Assembly (NCBI GenBank): GCA_028874315.1
Contig: JAPPKM010000004.1
Span: 1 to 34,446 of the forward strand
Source: Chloroflexota bacterium
Lineage (GTDB): Bacteria > Chloroflexota > UBA11872
Direction of reading: 5' to 3'
Length of the DNA stretch: 34,446 bases
The translations under genes were made by a program, and so were the position numbers. The notes under the pieces are model-generated. The model was not told the origin of the DNA. It searched no databases and worked only from the letters and a program-made list of their open reading frames with translations. Shown here one piece after another: positions 26,229-34,446 of the stretch; the stretch's first letter is position 1, and the number at the start of each line of letters is the position of its first letter.

Positions 26229-27020
26229 TCACACTTCGCATACGACGCCGTCGCCATCGCCGTCGCGGGCGGACGGAACGGTTGCGTGCGGAAAGCCGCG
26301 GCCGCCTCCGGAGCTGCCCAGGACACGAGGCTCGCCGGCCGCCACCGCGGCCTCGCACGAGTCATAGACCGTGCCAGTTGATGTCGCCGGCGCTGTCGCG
26401 GAGCCAGTCGCGCCTGGTGATTCGGTGGATGCGCCCTGGCCCTTCACGTGCCCAGCTGCGATTAGCTCGCCAACGACGTCGATTTCCTGGCCCTGGTAGA
26501 CGACGAAGACGTGGCGCAGCAGGCGGCCGAAGTTGTCGCGGTTGCGTCCATCGCGGACCAGCCGGACGGTCTGGCCTTCCACGCGCGCGCGGTTGAATTC
26601 GGTGGCTTCGGCGCCGCCCGGCTCGCTTTTCTCGGGTGTGTCGATGCCCAGGTAGCGGACCTTTTCGATGTGGCCGACGACGGCTTCGCCGCCGCTGAGG
26701 TAGCGGATCTCGATGGTGTCACCGTCCAGGATGCGCAGGACTTGCCCGCGCTCGACGCTTGAGGTGGGGGACGAATCCCCGCCGATGGCCCAGGCGAAGA
26801 CGCTGCGGACGTCGTTGCGATGATCGTTTTGGCAGGCCTGCTCGGCCTGGTCCCCAAAGACCTTCTGATAGATGCCGACGTTGTGGTCGTTGCCCAGATG
26901 GGCTTCGACAATGTCGTTGAGTTCGACGCAGGTCGTCGGCCATTGGGCCGCCGCGTACGAAACCGATACCGCTGTGAACAGCGCTGCCAGAACGACAGCC
27001 CAAACCGCCCGTGTTCGCAT
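26229..27020 (-). CDS. Secreted thermonuclease-like (SNase) protein with C-terminal Excalibur motif
   Basis: Signal peptide [21 protein letters not shown]; SNase motifs [51 protein letters not shown]-terminal [11 protein letters not shown]...[11 protein letters not shown]. Confidence 0.88.
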   Translation of the reverse strand: MRTRAVWAVVLAALFTAVSVSYAAAQWPTTCVELNDIVEAHLGNDHNVGIYQKVFGDQAEQACQNDHRNDVRSVFAWAIGGDSSPTSSVERGQVLRILDGDTIEIRYLSGGEAVVGHIEKVRYLGIDTPEKSEPGGAEATEFNRARVEGQTVRLVRDGRNRDNFGRLLRHVFVVYQGQEIDVVGELIAAGHVKGQGASTESPGATGSATAPATSTGTVYDSCEAAVAAGEPRVLGSSGGGRGFPHATVPSARDGDGDGVVCEV

Positions 27021-27257
27021 AACCCCGCCCAGTGTTAATGCGTAAGGCTCTGATCAGAGCCCCGGCGGAGGGTATCCGCAGCCGCAGGTTCGCGGCGTCG
27101 CCGGGCCGAGGCCGCGGGAAACCGTAGCCGTCCTACGCGGCGTCCCGTGGAGTGAAGTCGTTAAGGTGCAACACTATTGGCGGGAAACGGACGCCACGAT
27201 CAGGCCCATGAAGGTGCGACTGGCGAGCGCGCTCTACAAGCCGTGCGGGAGTCGGGA

Positions 27258-27599
27258 ATGAACAGGACTTCGCTAGGCGATACCAACGTCACGACCAGCG
27301 ACGTTCAGGAGGTCGTCAGGCGCATCGTCGAGGTGGCGCAGCCGGAGAAGATCATCCTCTTCGGATCTGCCGCGCGCGGCGAGATGGGGCCGCACAGCGA
27401 CCTAGGCATTTTGGTCGTCAAGTCGGGCGCCGATCACTGGGGTCTCTCCAGCAAGATACGCCGGGCGCTGCGAGGCGTGAATGCGGCGGTTGACCTGGTC
27501 GTCGCAACCCCTGAGAACATCGAGCGGTACAAGGACAGCCACCCGCTGGTGTACAAGCCCGCGCTGCGAGAGGGACGCGTGGTGTATGACGCAGCCTGA
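27258..27599 (+). CDS. MNT-type nucleotidyltransferase with degenerate catalytic motif
   Basis: IILFGSAARGEMGPHSDLGILVVKSG. Family motif is GSxARGE...SDxD, but the second Asp is Gly here (GAC CTA GGC). Confidence 0.82.
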   Translation: MNRTSLGDTNVTTSDVQEVVRRIVEVAQPEKIILFGSAARGEMGPHSDLGILVVKSGADHWGLSSKIRRALRGVNAAVDLVVATPENIERYKDSHPLVYKPALREGRVVYDAA

Positions 27600-27771
27600 A
27601 CGCTTCCTACCCGACGATCCACGGGAGTGGATGGGCCGGGCCAGAGGCAACCTTGCGCGAGCCAAGCGCCGCGCCCCTGGCGACTATCTGGAAGACCTCT
27701 GCTTTGACGCACAGCAGGCGGCCGAGAAGGCTCGCAAGTCGCTGTTCATACGCCGAGGTGTTGAGGCCTAG
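27586..27771 (+). pseudogene. Truncated HEPN-domain protein (61 aa)
   Basis: MTQPERFLPDDPREWMGRARGNLARAKRRAPGDYLEDLCFDAQQAAEKARKSLFIRRGVEA*. Canonical HEPN N-terminal half (CFxAQQAAEKAxKxL) that stops where family members normally continue. Overlaps the NTase stop by 14 bp. Confidence 0.7.
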
Positions 27772-28890
27772 ATGACTGGAAACGAGAACGCAGGATTGCC
27801 GACTCTCACGGAGGATATTTCCAAGACTGCCTTACGCGAGTTCTTCCGCGACAAGCCATTTGTCTTTCTCGGAACGGGCATGTCTTGCGCCGTCGACTCC
27901 CGCTTCGGTATGCCCGCGCTCACAAGCGAGCTCAAACGGTCTGTAATCGTCGATGCCGGTAATCGCCAGCAAAGTATGCAGTGGAGTGAAACATTGGAAT
28001 CTCTCAATTGCGGAGACGACCTTGAGACAGCATTGGATCACGTAACAGATCCTCAGTTGCTACACACTATCACGTCTGCCACTGCTGACTTCATATCTGG
28101 ACTCGATCGTGAATTTGCTCTAAGAATGTCACAAGGTTATGTCGAGTGGCCTGCCGTTGTATTCTTCAAGCTTCTGGTAGATTCACTCCCGTCGTCCGAC
28201 AGCACCCTGCACGTCTTAACGCCAAACTATGACACGCTACTAGAGCACAGCTGTGATGCACACTCCATACCGTACACAACGGGATTTTGTGGTGGCTTAC
28301 AGCGTACTATAGATTGGCCTACAGCAATTCGCTCCATGCAATATACAAGCAGGGTGATGCAGCGTCGCCGATTACGTACTGTCACGAAGGATCGTAAGCA
28401 TATCCGGCTATACAAGGTTCATGGATCACTGAACTTATTCTTTCAAAATAATATCGTGGTTGAGAATAACTCTTGGATGTGGAATGCACCAGATTTTACA
28501 AGCCGCGTAATGATTGCACCCGGTCTTTCAAAGTTTCAGACATTGCAGAACTATAGACGAGAACTGTTGGCATATGCTGATGCGGCAATCGACCAGGCAA
28601 ACAGGTTTATCTTTCTTGGCTATGGATTCAACGATAGTCATCTCGAATCCTATATCAATCGCAAGCTGATCGAGAATTCGTGCAGGGGTATAATTGTCAC
28701 TAGGGATTCAAACGTCCGGATCGAATCTTTACTTCGGCGATCAGAGAACCTCTGGCTAGTATGCAAAATGTCGGAACCCAATCAAGAAGGGACTCGCATA
28801 TTCAATAAGCAATATTCAGATTGGCTAGTCATTCCCGACAAGCGGCTTTGGGACATCGCGACCTTCACAGCGGAAATTCTAGGAGGCTGA
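27772..28890 (+). CDS. SIR2-domain protein of a SIR2-HerA antiphage pair
   Basis: FVFLGTGMSCAVDSRFGMP, VLTPNYDTLLEHSCD, IRLYKVHGSLNLFF, FIFLGYGFNDSHLESYI, characteristic of SIR2-like defence effectors. Confidence 0.9.
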   Translation: MTGNENAGLPTLTEDISKTALREFFRDKPFVFLGTGMSCAVDSRFGMPALTSELKRSVIVDAGNRQQSMQWSETLESLNCGDDLETALDHVTDPQLLHTITSATADFISGLDREFALRMSQGYVEWPAVVFFKLLVDSLPSSDSTLHVLTPNYDTLLEHSCDAHSIPYTTGFCGGLQRTIDWPTAIRSMQYTSRVMQRRRLRTVTKDRKHIRLYKVHGSLNLFFQNNIVVENNSWMWNAPDFTSRVMIAPGLSKFQTLQNYRRELLAYADAAIDQANRFIFLGYGFNDSHLESYINRKLIENSCRGIIVTRDSNVRIESLLRRSENLWLVCKMSEPNQEGTRIFNKQYSDWLVIPDKRLWDIATFTAEILGG

Positions 28891-28891
28891 C

Positions 28892-30631
28892 ATGCCGATT
28901 TTCTCTTTTGATTCATCGCACACGCTCGGAAGCATCCGAGCTGTTGACACCCGGAGAGTCGACGTCCAGGTGAACAGCGATGAGGACCTTCGAAAGGCAA
29001 GGGTTGGCCAGCTGCTGGCGATTGAACTGCCTGGCCCAATTGAAGAGTGGCTCATAGGAGTTATCGATCGGGTGGTAAAGACACCGGTTCTTGAAGACCT
29101 GGCAGATTCCGAATTGGAGGAAGAGCTCGAGGACGGAAGCGTGACAGTCCAACGCGAGGGTGTTCTGAACACTGTTCGAGTCACCCTAGTGGGGACCGTA
29201 GGTCTCTCTCTCGAAAACACACCTCAGTTCTCACGTTCGCTGATTCAAGTGCCTGAGATCGATGGAAACTGTCTTGTGCTTAGGGATGCTCCGCTGCAAA
29301 CTTTCATGTCATTGCTTTCTGCCGAAGGAAGTGGATCCGAGTCTCTCGAAGTTGGTCGGTACACAATAGATGAAAATGCGACCGCCTATTTGGATGGAAA
29401 CAAGTTCTTTCAACGGCATGCTTCCTTACTTGGGAGTACTGGATCCGGAAAGTCGTGGGCAGTGGCCGCAATTTTGGAGCAAGCCGCACGCCTTCCGTCG
29501 GCCAATATGATCGTGTTCGACCTTCACGGCGAGTACGGAAGATTGTCCTACGCCCGACATCTCCGAGTGCCAGGTCCTGAGGAACTTGGACAAGCTGACG
29601 AGTCACTCTTGTTCCTACCCTACTGGTTGCTGAATGCGGAAGAGCTTCAGGCAATGTTCATAGACCGAAGTGAGTTTAGCGCACACAACCAAGTAATGGC
29701 GTTCCAGGACGCCGTGGTAGCCGAAAAGATGAGACAGTTACAAGACCTAGAGAAGATGGAGGTGCTGAGCGCTTTCACGTTGGACAGTCCGATTCCCTTT
29801 TCCATTTGTGATGTATTGAAAGAGCTACGGCGTTTGAATGAAGAGCGGGTGCCGGGATCAAGTGGGAGAGACAGGAATGGACCGTTCCATGGCCAATTTA
29901 GTCGGTTGCTTGTTCGACTCAATAGTAGACTAACTGACAAAAGGTATGGTTTTCTGTTTCAAGCTCCCTGCGATTCACACAAGTACGGCGCGATGGTTGA
30001 TATTGTCGAGCAACTCATGGACTACTCCACCGACAAATCGCAGATCAAGGTCATTGACTTCTCCGAAGTGCCGGCTGAGATCCTCCCGGCAATTGTCGGG
30101 CTTGTTGCGCGTATTATATATCAAGTGCAGTTTTGGACTGATCGTCAGGGTCGAAAGCCAATGGCTCTGGTGTGCGATGAAGCTCATGTTTATTTGTCCC
30201 ACAAGGAAGGAGCTAACCCGGTCGAACAGCGCGCAATCGAGAACTTCGAAAAGATCGCCAAAGAAGGGAGAAAATATGGAGTGGCTTTGTTTGTAGTTAG
30301 CCAGCGTCCTTCAGACGTAAGTGAGACGATATTGAGCCAGTGCCACAACGTGATGTCGTTGCGTCTAACGAATCACGATGACCAGGCAACAGTTCGTCGT
30401 TTGATGCCTGAAAGCCTCGAAGGTCTGATGGATACACTTCCAATTCTGGACATTGGTGAGGCACTTGTCGTAGGTGACGCTGTACTTCTGCCGAGTCGAA
30501 TTCGAATTCGTCCACCGCGCGAGGAGCCGCTAAGTGCGACTATCGAATTCTGGGACGAGTGGTCGGAGAAACCGGACGATCCGAAGTTTGAACAGGCGGT
30601 TGAGAATATGCGTAGACAAAATAGAGCATGA
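28892..30631 (+). CDS. HerA-like ATPase (DUF87) of a SIR2-HerA antiphage pair
   Basis: N-terminal HAS-barrel-like region, Walker A SLLGSTGSGKSWAVAAILEQAA, Walker B PMALVCDEAHVYLS, then GRKYGVALFVVSQRPSDVSETILSQCHNVMSLRLTN. 1 nt after the SIR2 gene. Confidence 0.92.
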   Translation: MPIFSFDSSHTLGSIRAVDTRRVDVQVNSDEDLRKARVGQLLAIELPGPIEEWLIGVIDRVVKTPVLEDLADSELEEELEDGSVTVQREGVLNTVRVTLVGTVGLSLENTPQFSRSLIQVPEIDGNCLVLRDAPLQTFMSLLSAEGSGSESLEVGRYTIDENATAYLDGNKFFQRHASLLGSTGSGKSWAVAAILEQAARLPSANMIVFDLHGEYGRLSYARHLRVPGPEELGQADESLLFLPYWLLNAEELQAMFIDRSEFSAHNQVMAFQDAVVAEKMRQLQDLEKMEVLSAFTLDSPIPFSICDVLKELRRLNEERVPGSSGRDRNGPFHGQFSRLLVRLNSRLTDKRYGFLFQAPCDSHKYGAMVDIVEQLMDYSTDKSQIKVIDFSEVPAEILPAIVGLVARIIYQVQFWTDRQGRKPMALVCDEAHVYLSHKEGANPVEQRAIENFEKIAKEGRKYGVALFVVSQRPSDVSETILSQCHNVMSLRLTNHDDQATVRRLMPESLEGLMDTLPILDIGEALVVGDAVLLPSRIRIRPPREEPLSATIEFWDEWSEKPDDPKFEQAVENMRRQNRA

Positions 30632-30828
30632 AGATACTAAGAACGGGTAGGTGTTCTTGGATCTAGCCGTCCGGTTCGGTCGGATGATCCCGGTATCTTG
30701 TCGACATCAGTCGAGTGTCAGCCTTCCCATTGGCGAGGTATCACGGCATGGGGCAGGGTTGAAGTCGGCTATCTATTGGCATCCCCCAGACGCTGCTTCT
30801 GCGGTGGGAAATCCAGTAGCGGATTCCG

Positions 30829-31593
30829 CTAGTCGGTTACGGCCATGGCGGAGGTGACGCCGCCGTCGACGTAGAGGACAGCGCCGGTGATGTAGCGGGC
30901 TTCATCGGAGGCCAGGTAGGCGGCGGCGCCGGCGATGTCCTCGGGATAGCCGAGTCGCTGGTTGGGGATGGACGTGCGAATGGCTTCGAGGTCGCGGTTG
31001 TCGCGGTCGTAGCGTTCGACGTAGATGGCGCCGGGGGCGATGACGTTGGAGGTGATCTGGTGCGGCGCCAGCTCAACGGCGAGGGCGCGTGTGAAGGCGT
31101 TGATGGCGCCCTTGGTTGCGCCGTATATCACGTGACCGTTGGCGTGCAGCCCGCCATGCACCGAGCTGATGTTGATGATGCGTCCGCCGCCGCGCTCGAT
31201 CATGTGCGGGGTGGCGGCGTGCGCCGAGGCGATCATGGCCTGGACGTTGATGTTGAAGAGCGAGGACCAGTCGTCGGGCGTGGTTTCGAGGAAGGGCTTG
31301 TCGAGCGTATAGCCGGCGTTGTTGACCAGCACGTCGACGCCGCCGAAGTTGCTGACGGCCGTAGCGACGACGTCAATGGCCGTGGTGGGGTCGCGGAAGT
31401 CGGCCTGCACCGCCAGGGCCGATCCTCCTGAAGCGGTGATCTCGTCGGCGAGGTCGTGAGCGCCCTGGATGCTGCTGGCGGCGGAGACGACCACGCTGGC
31501 GCCTTCCTGGGCCAGGCGGCGGGCGATGCCGACGCCGATGCCGGTGCCGGCGCCGGTGATTACGGCAACGCGGTCTGTGAGGCGCTGGTTCAT
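30829..31593 (-). CDS. Short-chain dehydrogenase/reductase
   Basis: VAVITGAGTGIGVGIARRLAQ (TGxxxGxG), VDVLVNNAGYT, IINISSVHG, YGATKGAINAFTRALA. Confidence 0.94.
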   Translation of the reverse strand: MNQRLTDRVAVITGAGTGIGVGIARRLAQEGASVVVSAASSIQGAHDLADEITASGGSALAVQADFRDPTTAIDVVATAVSNFGGVDVLVNNAGYTLDKPFLETTPDDWSSLFNINVQAMIASAHAATPHMIERGGGRIINISSVHGGLHANGHVIYGATKGAINAFTRALAVELAPHQITSNVIAPGAIYVERYDRDNRDLEAIRTSIPNQRLGYPEDIAGAAAYLASDEARYITGAVLYVDGGVTSAMAVTD

Positions 31594-31647
31594 GGGTTGG
31601 TTCGCTTTGGGCTTGGTTGCTGAGGGCGCGATCGACCCTCACCCCAG

Positions 31648-31841
31648 CCCTCTCCCTGGCAGGGAGAGGGAGAAGAGTGGCGGCGCGTCATCGTTGGGTG
31701 CCGGGACGGGAAACCTCGGCCGGAAGACCCCTCACCGATTTCCGGCGAAGACGCCGGAATCTGCCTCTCCCCCAGGAGAGGGGAAGAACGGCACGCCCAG
31801 GCGTTCATTTGGCGTCTGACACAGCCTTTCCCTGGTAGGGA
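31648..31841. repeat. Cluster of four short hairpins (REP/intergenic repeat-like)
   Basis: CCCTCTCCCT-GGC-AGGGAGAGGG (31648-31670), TCCGGCG-AAGA-CGCCGGA (31741-31758), CCTCTCC-CCCA-GGAGAGG (31764-31781), TCCCT-GGT-AGGGA (31829-31841). Confidence 0.75.
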
Positions 31842-31869
31842 GAGAGATCGCACGGGCGCCGGAGCATTG

Positions 31870-34137
31870 TTAGGTGCTGGCGGCGACGGCGGCCTGGACT
31901 TCGCGGGGGGAGGCGGGGAGGTCGCGGATGCGGACGCCGATGGCGTTGGAGATGGCGTTGGCCATGGCCGCCAAGGGCGGAACGATGGGGACTTCGCCGA
32001 CGCCACGGACGCCGTAGGGGTGACCGGGGTTGGGAACCTCAACGATCACCGTTTCGATCATCGGCAGGTCGAGCGAAGTAGGCATGCGGTAGTCGAGGAA
32101 GCTGGCGTTGAGCATTCGCCCGTCCGGGCTGTAAACGTACTCCTCGTTGAGCGCCCAGCCGACGCCCTGAGAAACGCCGCCCTCCATCTGGCCCTCGACG
32201 TAGGGCGGGTAGATGGCGGTGCCGGCGTCCTGCAGCGCGGTGTAGCGCAGGACGTCGACCTTGCCCGTTTCGGTGTCGACTTCCACGTCGGCGATGTGGA
32301 TGGCGAAGGTGTTGCCGGAACCGTCGGGCGACGCGGTGGCCTTGCCCACGACTTCCAGGCCGTCGTCCTGAAGCGCCGCCGCAGCTTCCTGGAAGCTGAG
32401 GCTGGTTCCGTTCTGGCTGAACACGCCGGCCTCGAATGTGACCGAATCTGCCGGCACGTCCCAGTAGTCGGCGAGACCCTCGGCCATCTGGTCTTTCAGG
32501 TCCTCGGCGGCCTCGATGGCCGCCCAGCCGGTGGCGAAGGTGACGCGGCTGCCGCCGGTGACGCCGGTGAAGGCGATGGAGTCGGTGTCGGGGACGATCG
32601 GGTCGACGTCCTCAATGGGAATGCCCAGGAATTCGGCCAGCTGCATGGCGATGGAGGTGCGGGTGCCGCCGATGTCCATGGAGCCTTCCAGCAGGGTGAC
32701 GGTGCCGTCGCCATTGAGCCGGGCCACGGCGCTGGATTTGCCGCCGCCGTTGAGCCAGTAGCCGGAGGCCACGCCACGGCCGCGGCGCTTCGTGCCGGTG
32801 GACTGGCCCAGGTCCGACTGCCAGTGGTCGGTGGCGATGGCGGCGTCGATGGTCTCGATGTTGCCGATGGGATGGAAGCGCGTGCCGTCCACCCGGAGGT
32901 CGCCTTCCTTGGACGCGTTGAGGCGGCGGAAATCGAGCGGGTCCATGTCGAGCTCTACGCAGATCTCGTCGATCAGGGCGTCAACGGCGAACTCGGCCTG
33001 GGGCGCGCCGGGGGCGCGGTAGGCGTGCGACTTGGGCTTGTTGACGATGACGTCGTAGCCGTCGACGCGGAAATTCTCAATATCGAACGGCCCGATGCAG
33101 CACAGGCAGCCGGCACTGACGGCCGAGCCGGGATAGCCGCCGGCCTCGAAGGCCAGGTCGACGTTGACGGCCGTGATCTTGCCCTCGTTGGTGACGCCCA
33201 TCTTGACCGTCATGAACGCGCCCGGGGCGGGACCGGTGCCGATGAGGACCTCGGTGCGATTCATGGTCATCTTGACCGGGCGGCCGATCTTGCGCGACAG
33301 CACGGCCGCGAGCGGTTCGAGATAGACGGTGGTCTTGCCGCCGAAGCCGCCGCCGATTTCCGCCGGGAGCACGCGGATCTTCGACTTGGGGTGTTCGAGC
33401 ATGGTGGCCAGCTCGTCGCGGATGCCGAAGTGGCCCTGCGAACTGGACTCCGCGATCAGGTGGCCGTCCGGGTTCCAGTAGGCCAGGGCGTTGTGCGGCT
33501 CGATGTAGCCCTGGTGGACCATGGCGGTGGAGTAGGAGCGCTCCATGACCAGGTCGGCCGCGGCATAGCCGGCCTCGACATCGCCTTCTTCGAAGATGAA
33601 GTGCTTGGCGATGTTGCTGGGGTTGTCGTCGAAGACGCCGCCGGTCTCGGTGTACAGGTCGTCCAGGATGACCGGGGCGTCGTCGCGCATGGCTTCGCGG
33701 ACGTCCAGCACGGGCGGCAGGACTTCGTAGTCGACGTCAATCAGGCGCAGGGCTTCCTCGGCCTCGTGCACGCTGGCTGCGGCCACGGCGGCGATGACCT
33801 GGCCCTCGTAGGTGACGCGGCCGCGGGCGATGACCCGCTCGGCCATGTAGCGCAGGCTCTGCATGCCGGACTCGTTGGCTTCGGCCTCGCCGGCGCCCGG
33901 GTCCGGAAAGTCGTCGCCGGTGACCACGGCGAGCACCTGGCTCGAAGCCTCGGCGCGCGAGGTGTCGATGCCGCGAATGCGAGCCCTGGCGTGCGGGCTG
34001 CGCAGCACTTTGCCCCAGACCATGCCGGGCATGTGGGCGTCCACGCCGTAGCGTGCGCGTCCCGTGACCTTGTCCACGCCGTCGTGGCGGACCGGTCGGG
34101 TTCCAACGACTCGATACGCGCCGTTGCCTGCTGTCAT
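31870..34137 (-). CDS. Xanthine dehydrogenase/aldehyde oxidase-family molybdopterin-binding large subunit
   Basis: VGTRPVRHDGVDKVTGRARYGVDAHMPGMVWGKVLRSPHARARI, EIGGGFGGKTTVYLEPLAAVLSRKIGRPVKM, SHAYRAPGAPQAEFAVDALIDE, GVRGVGEVPIVPPLAAMANAI. Confidence 0.93.
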   Translation of the reverse strand: MTAGNGAYRVVGTRPVRHDGVDKVTGRARYGVDAHMPGMVWGKVLRSPHARARIRGIDTSRAEASSQVLAVVTGDDFPDPGAGEAEANESGMQSLRYMAERVIARGRVTYEGQVIAAVAAASVHEAEEALRLIDVDYEVLPPVLDVREAMRDDAPVILDDLYTETGGVFDDNPSNIAKHFIFEEGDVEAGYAAADLVMERSYSTAMVHQGYIEPHNALAYWNPDGHLIAESSSQGHFGIRDELATMLEHPKSKIRVLPAEIGGGFGGKTTVYLEPLAAVLSRKIGRPVKMTMNRTEVLIGTGPAPGAFMTVKMGVTNEGKITAVNVDLAFEAGGYPGSAVSAGCLCCIGPFDIENFRVDGYDVIVNKPKSHAYRAPGAPQAEFAVDALIDEICVELDMDPLDFRRLNASKEGDLRVDGTRFHPIGNIETIDAAIATDHWQSDLGQSTGTKRRGRGVASGYWLNGGGKSSAVARLNGDGTVTLLEGSMDIGGTRTSIAMQLAEFLGIPIEDVDPIVPDTDSIAFTGVTGGSRVTFATGWAAIEAAEDLKDQMAEGLADYWDVPADSVTFEAGVFSQNGTSLSFQEAAAALQDDGLEVVGKATASPDGSGNTFAIHIADVEVDTETGKVDVLRYTALQDAGTAIYPPYVEGQMEGGVSQGVGWALNEEYVYSPDGRMLNASFLDYRMPTSLDLPMIETVIVEVPNPGHPYGVRGVGEVPIVPPLAAMANAISNAIGVRIRDLPASPREVQAAVAAST

Positions 34138-34192
34138 TCCCTGCTCCCGCGGTGCTGTGGTGAATCCGAGTCGAAACCGGACCTTGGAAAGT

Positions 34193-34446
34193 CTAGCCGC
34201 CGCCGAGCGCTTCTACGAAGAACAGCTCGCTCTCAGGCTGGAGCCTGGTGCGCAGGCGCCGGCCCACGTTCGCGCCGTCCACAAAGGCCGAAAGGCCCGG
34301 GCGGAGCTGGCCGTCGTCGACCAGCCGTCCGCCCAGGCCCGGGTAGCTCGCTTCCAGGCGCTCCACGACTTCCCGAACCGTGGCGCCTTCAATCTCAACC
34401 CTGGCGGCGCCGTTCGTCGCCTCCCGCATGGGGGTGGGGATGTGAA
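34193..34446 (-). CDS. MoaD/ThiS-family sulfur-carrier protein, 5' end probably beyond the window
   Basis: REATNGAARVEIEGATVREVVERLEASYPGLGGRLVDDGQLRPGLSAFVDGANVGRRLRTRLQPESELFFVEALGGG*, C-terminal Gly-Gly. The frame stays open to the edge (FTSPPPMREAT). Confidence 0.85.
   Translation of the reverse strand, partial: HIPTPMREATNGAARVEIEGATVREVVERLEASYPGLGGRLVDDGQLRPGLSAFVDGANVGRRLRTRLQPESELFFVEALGGG

Noticed and set aside
27481-27771. Full-length HEPN protein using the 96-aa track ORF
   Set aside because: The upstream part of that frame overlaps the NTase gene and is not HEPN-like. The plausible start is the ATG at 27586, giving only 61 aa.
27772-30631. SIR2 + HerA as a previously undescribed system
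   Set aside because: The pair matches an already characterised SIR2-HerA antiphage architecture; only its junction with the NTase/HEPN remnant is unusual.
1-34446. tRNA, rRNA, integrase or transposase genes
   Set aside because: Looked for cloverleaf-like ends, rRNA strings and DDE/tyrosine recombinase motifs by eye; none seen. A tRNAscan/Infernal run would be needed to exclude small RNAs.

Overview
This is a GC-rich bacterial chromosomal window, probably Chloroflexota (inferred only from the VEKVV-type linker in the solute-binding lipoprotein and the overall gene content). From left to right it contains:
- two CxPxR sulfatases flanking a Tat-type solute-binding lipoprotein;
- a minus-strand run, plausibly one operon: ATP-grasp, radical SAM with a CCAEP tail, lipB, lipA, aceE (PDH E1), E2, lpd. 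A divergent NfuA-like gene and a DUF169 gene lie next to it;
- a flavin reductase, an LLM-type oxidoreductase, an Ldh-family dehydrogenase, a thiolase and an acetoacetyl-CoA synthetase;
- a compact anomalous region at 22.05-23.93 kb. It holds a perfect 21-bp inverted repeat, two tandem arrays of 21-bp units, three diverged tandem copies of an unrecognised roughly 50-aa microprotein, and a duplicated 3' fragment of moaA;
- moaA, an SMP-30-like gene and an Excalibur-type nuclease;
- a nucleotidyltransferase/HEPN remnant abutting a visibly lower-GC SIR2-HerA pair (a known antiphage architecture);
- an SDR, a cluster of hairpin repeats, a Mo-hydroxylase large subunit and a MoaD-like protein.
The strongest candidates for something undescribed are the microprotein family (third-codon-position divergence in one frame), the 21-bp arrays (conserved at the DNA level) and the rSAM/ATP-grasp/lipoylation gene neighbourhood. 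No similarity search or other computation was run; all family calls come from motif recognition.
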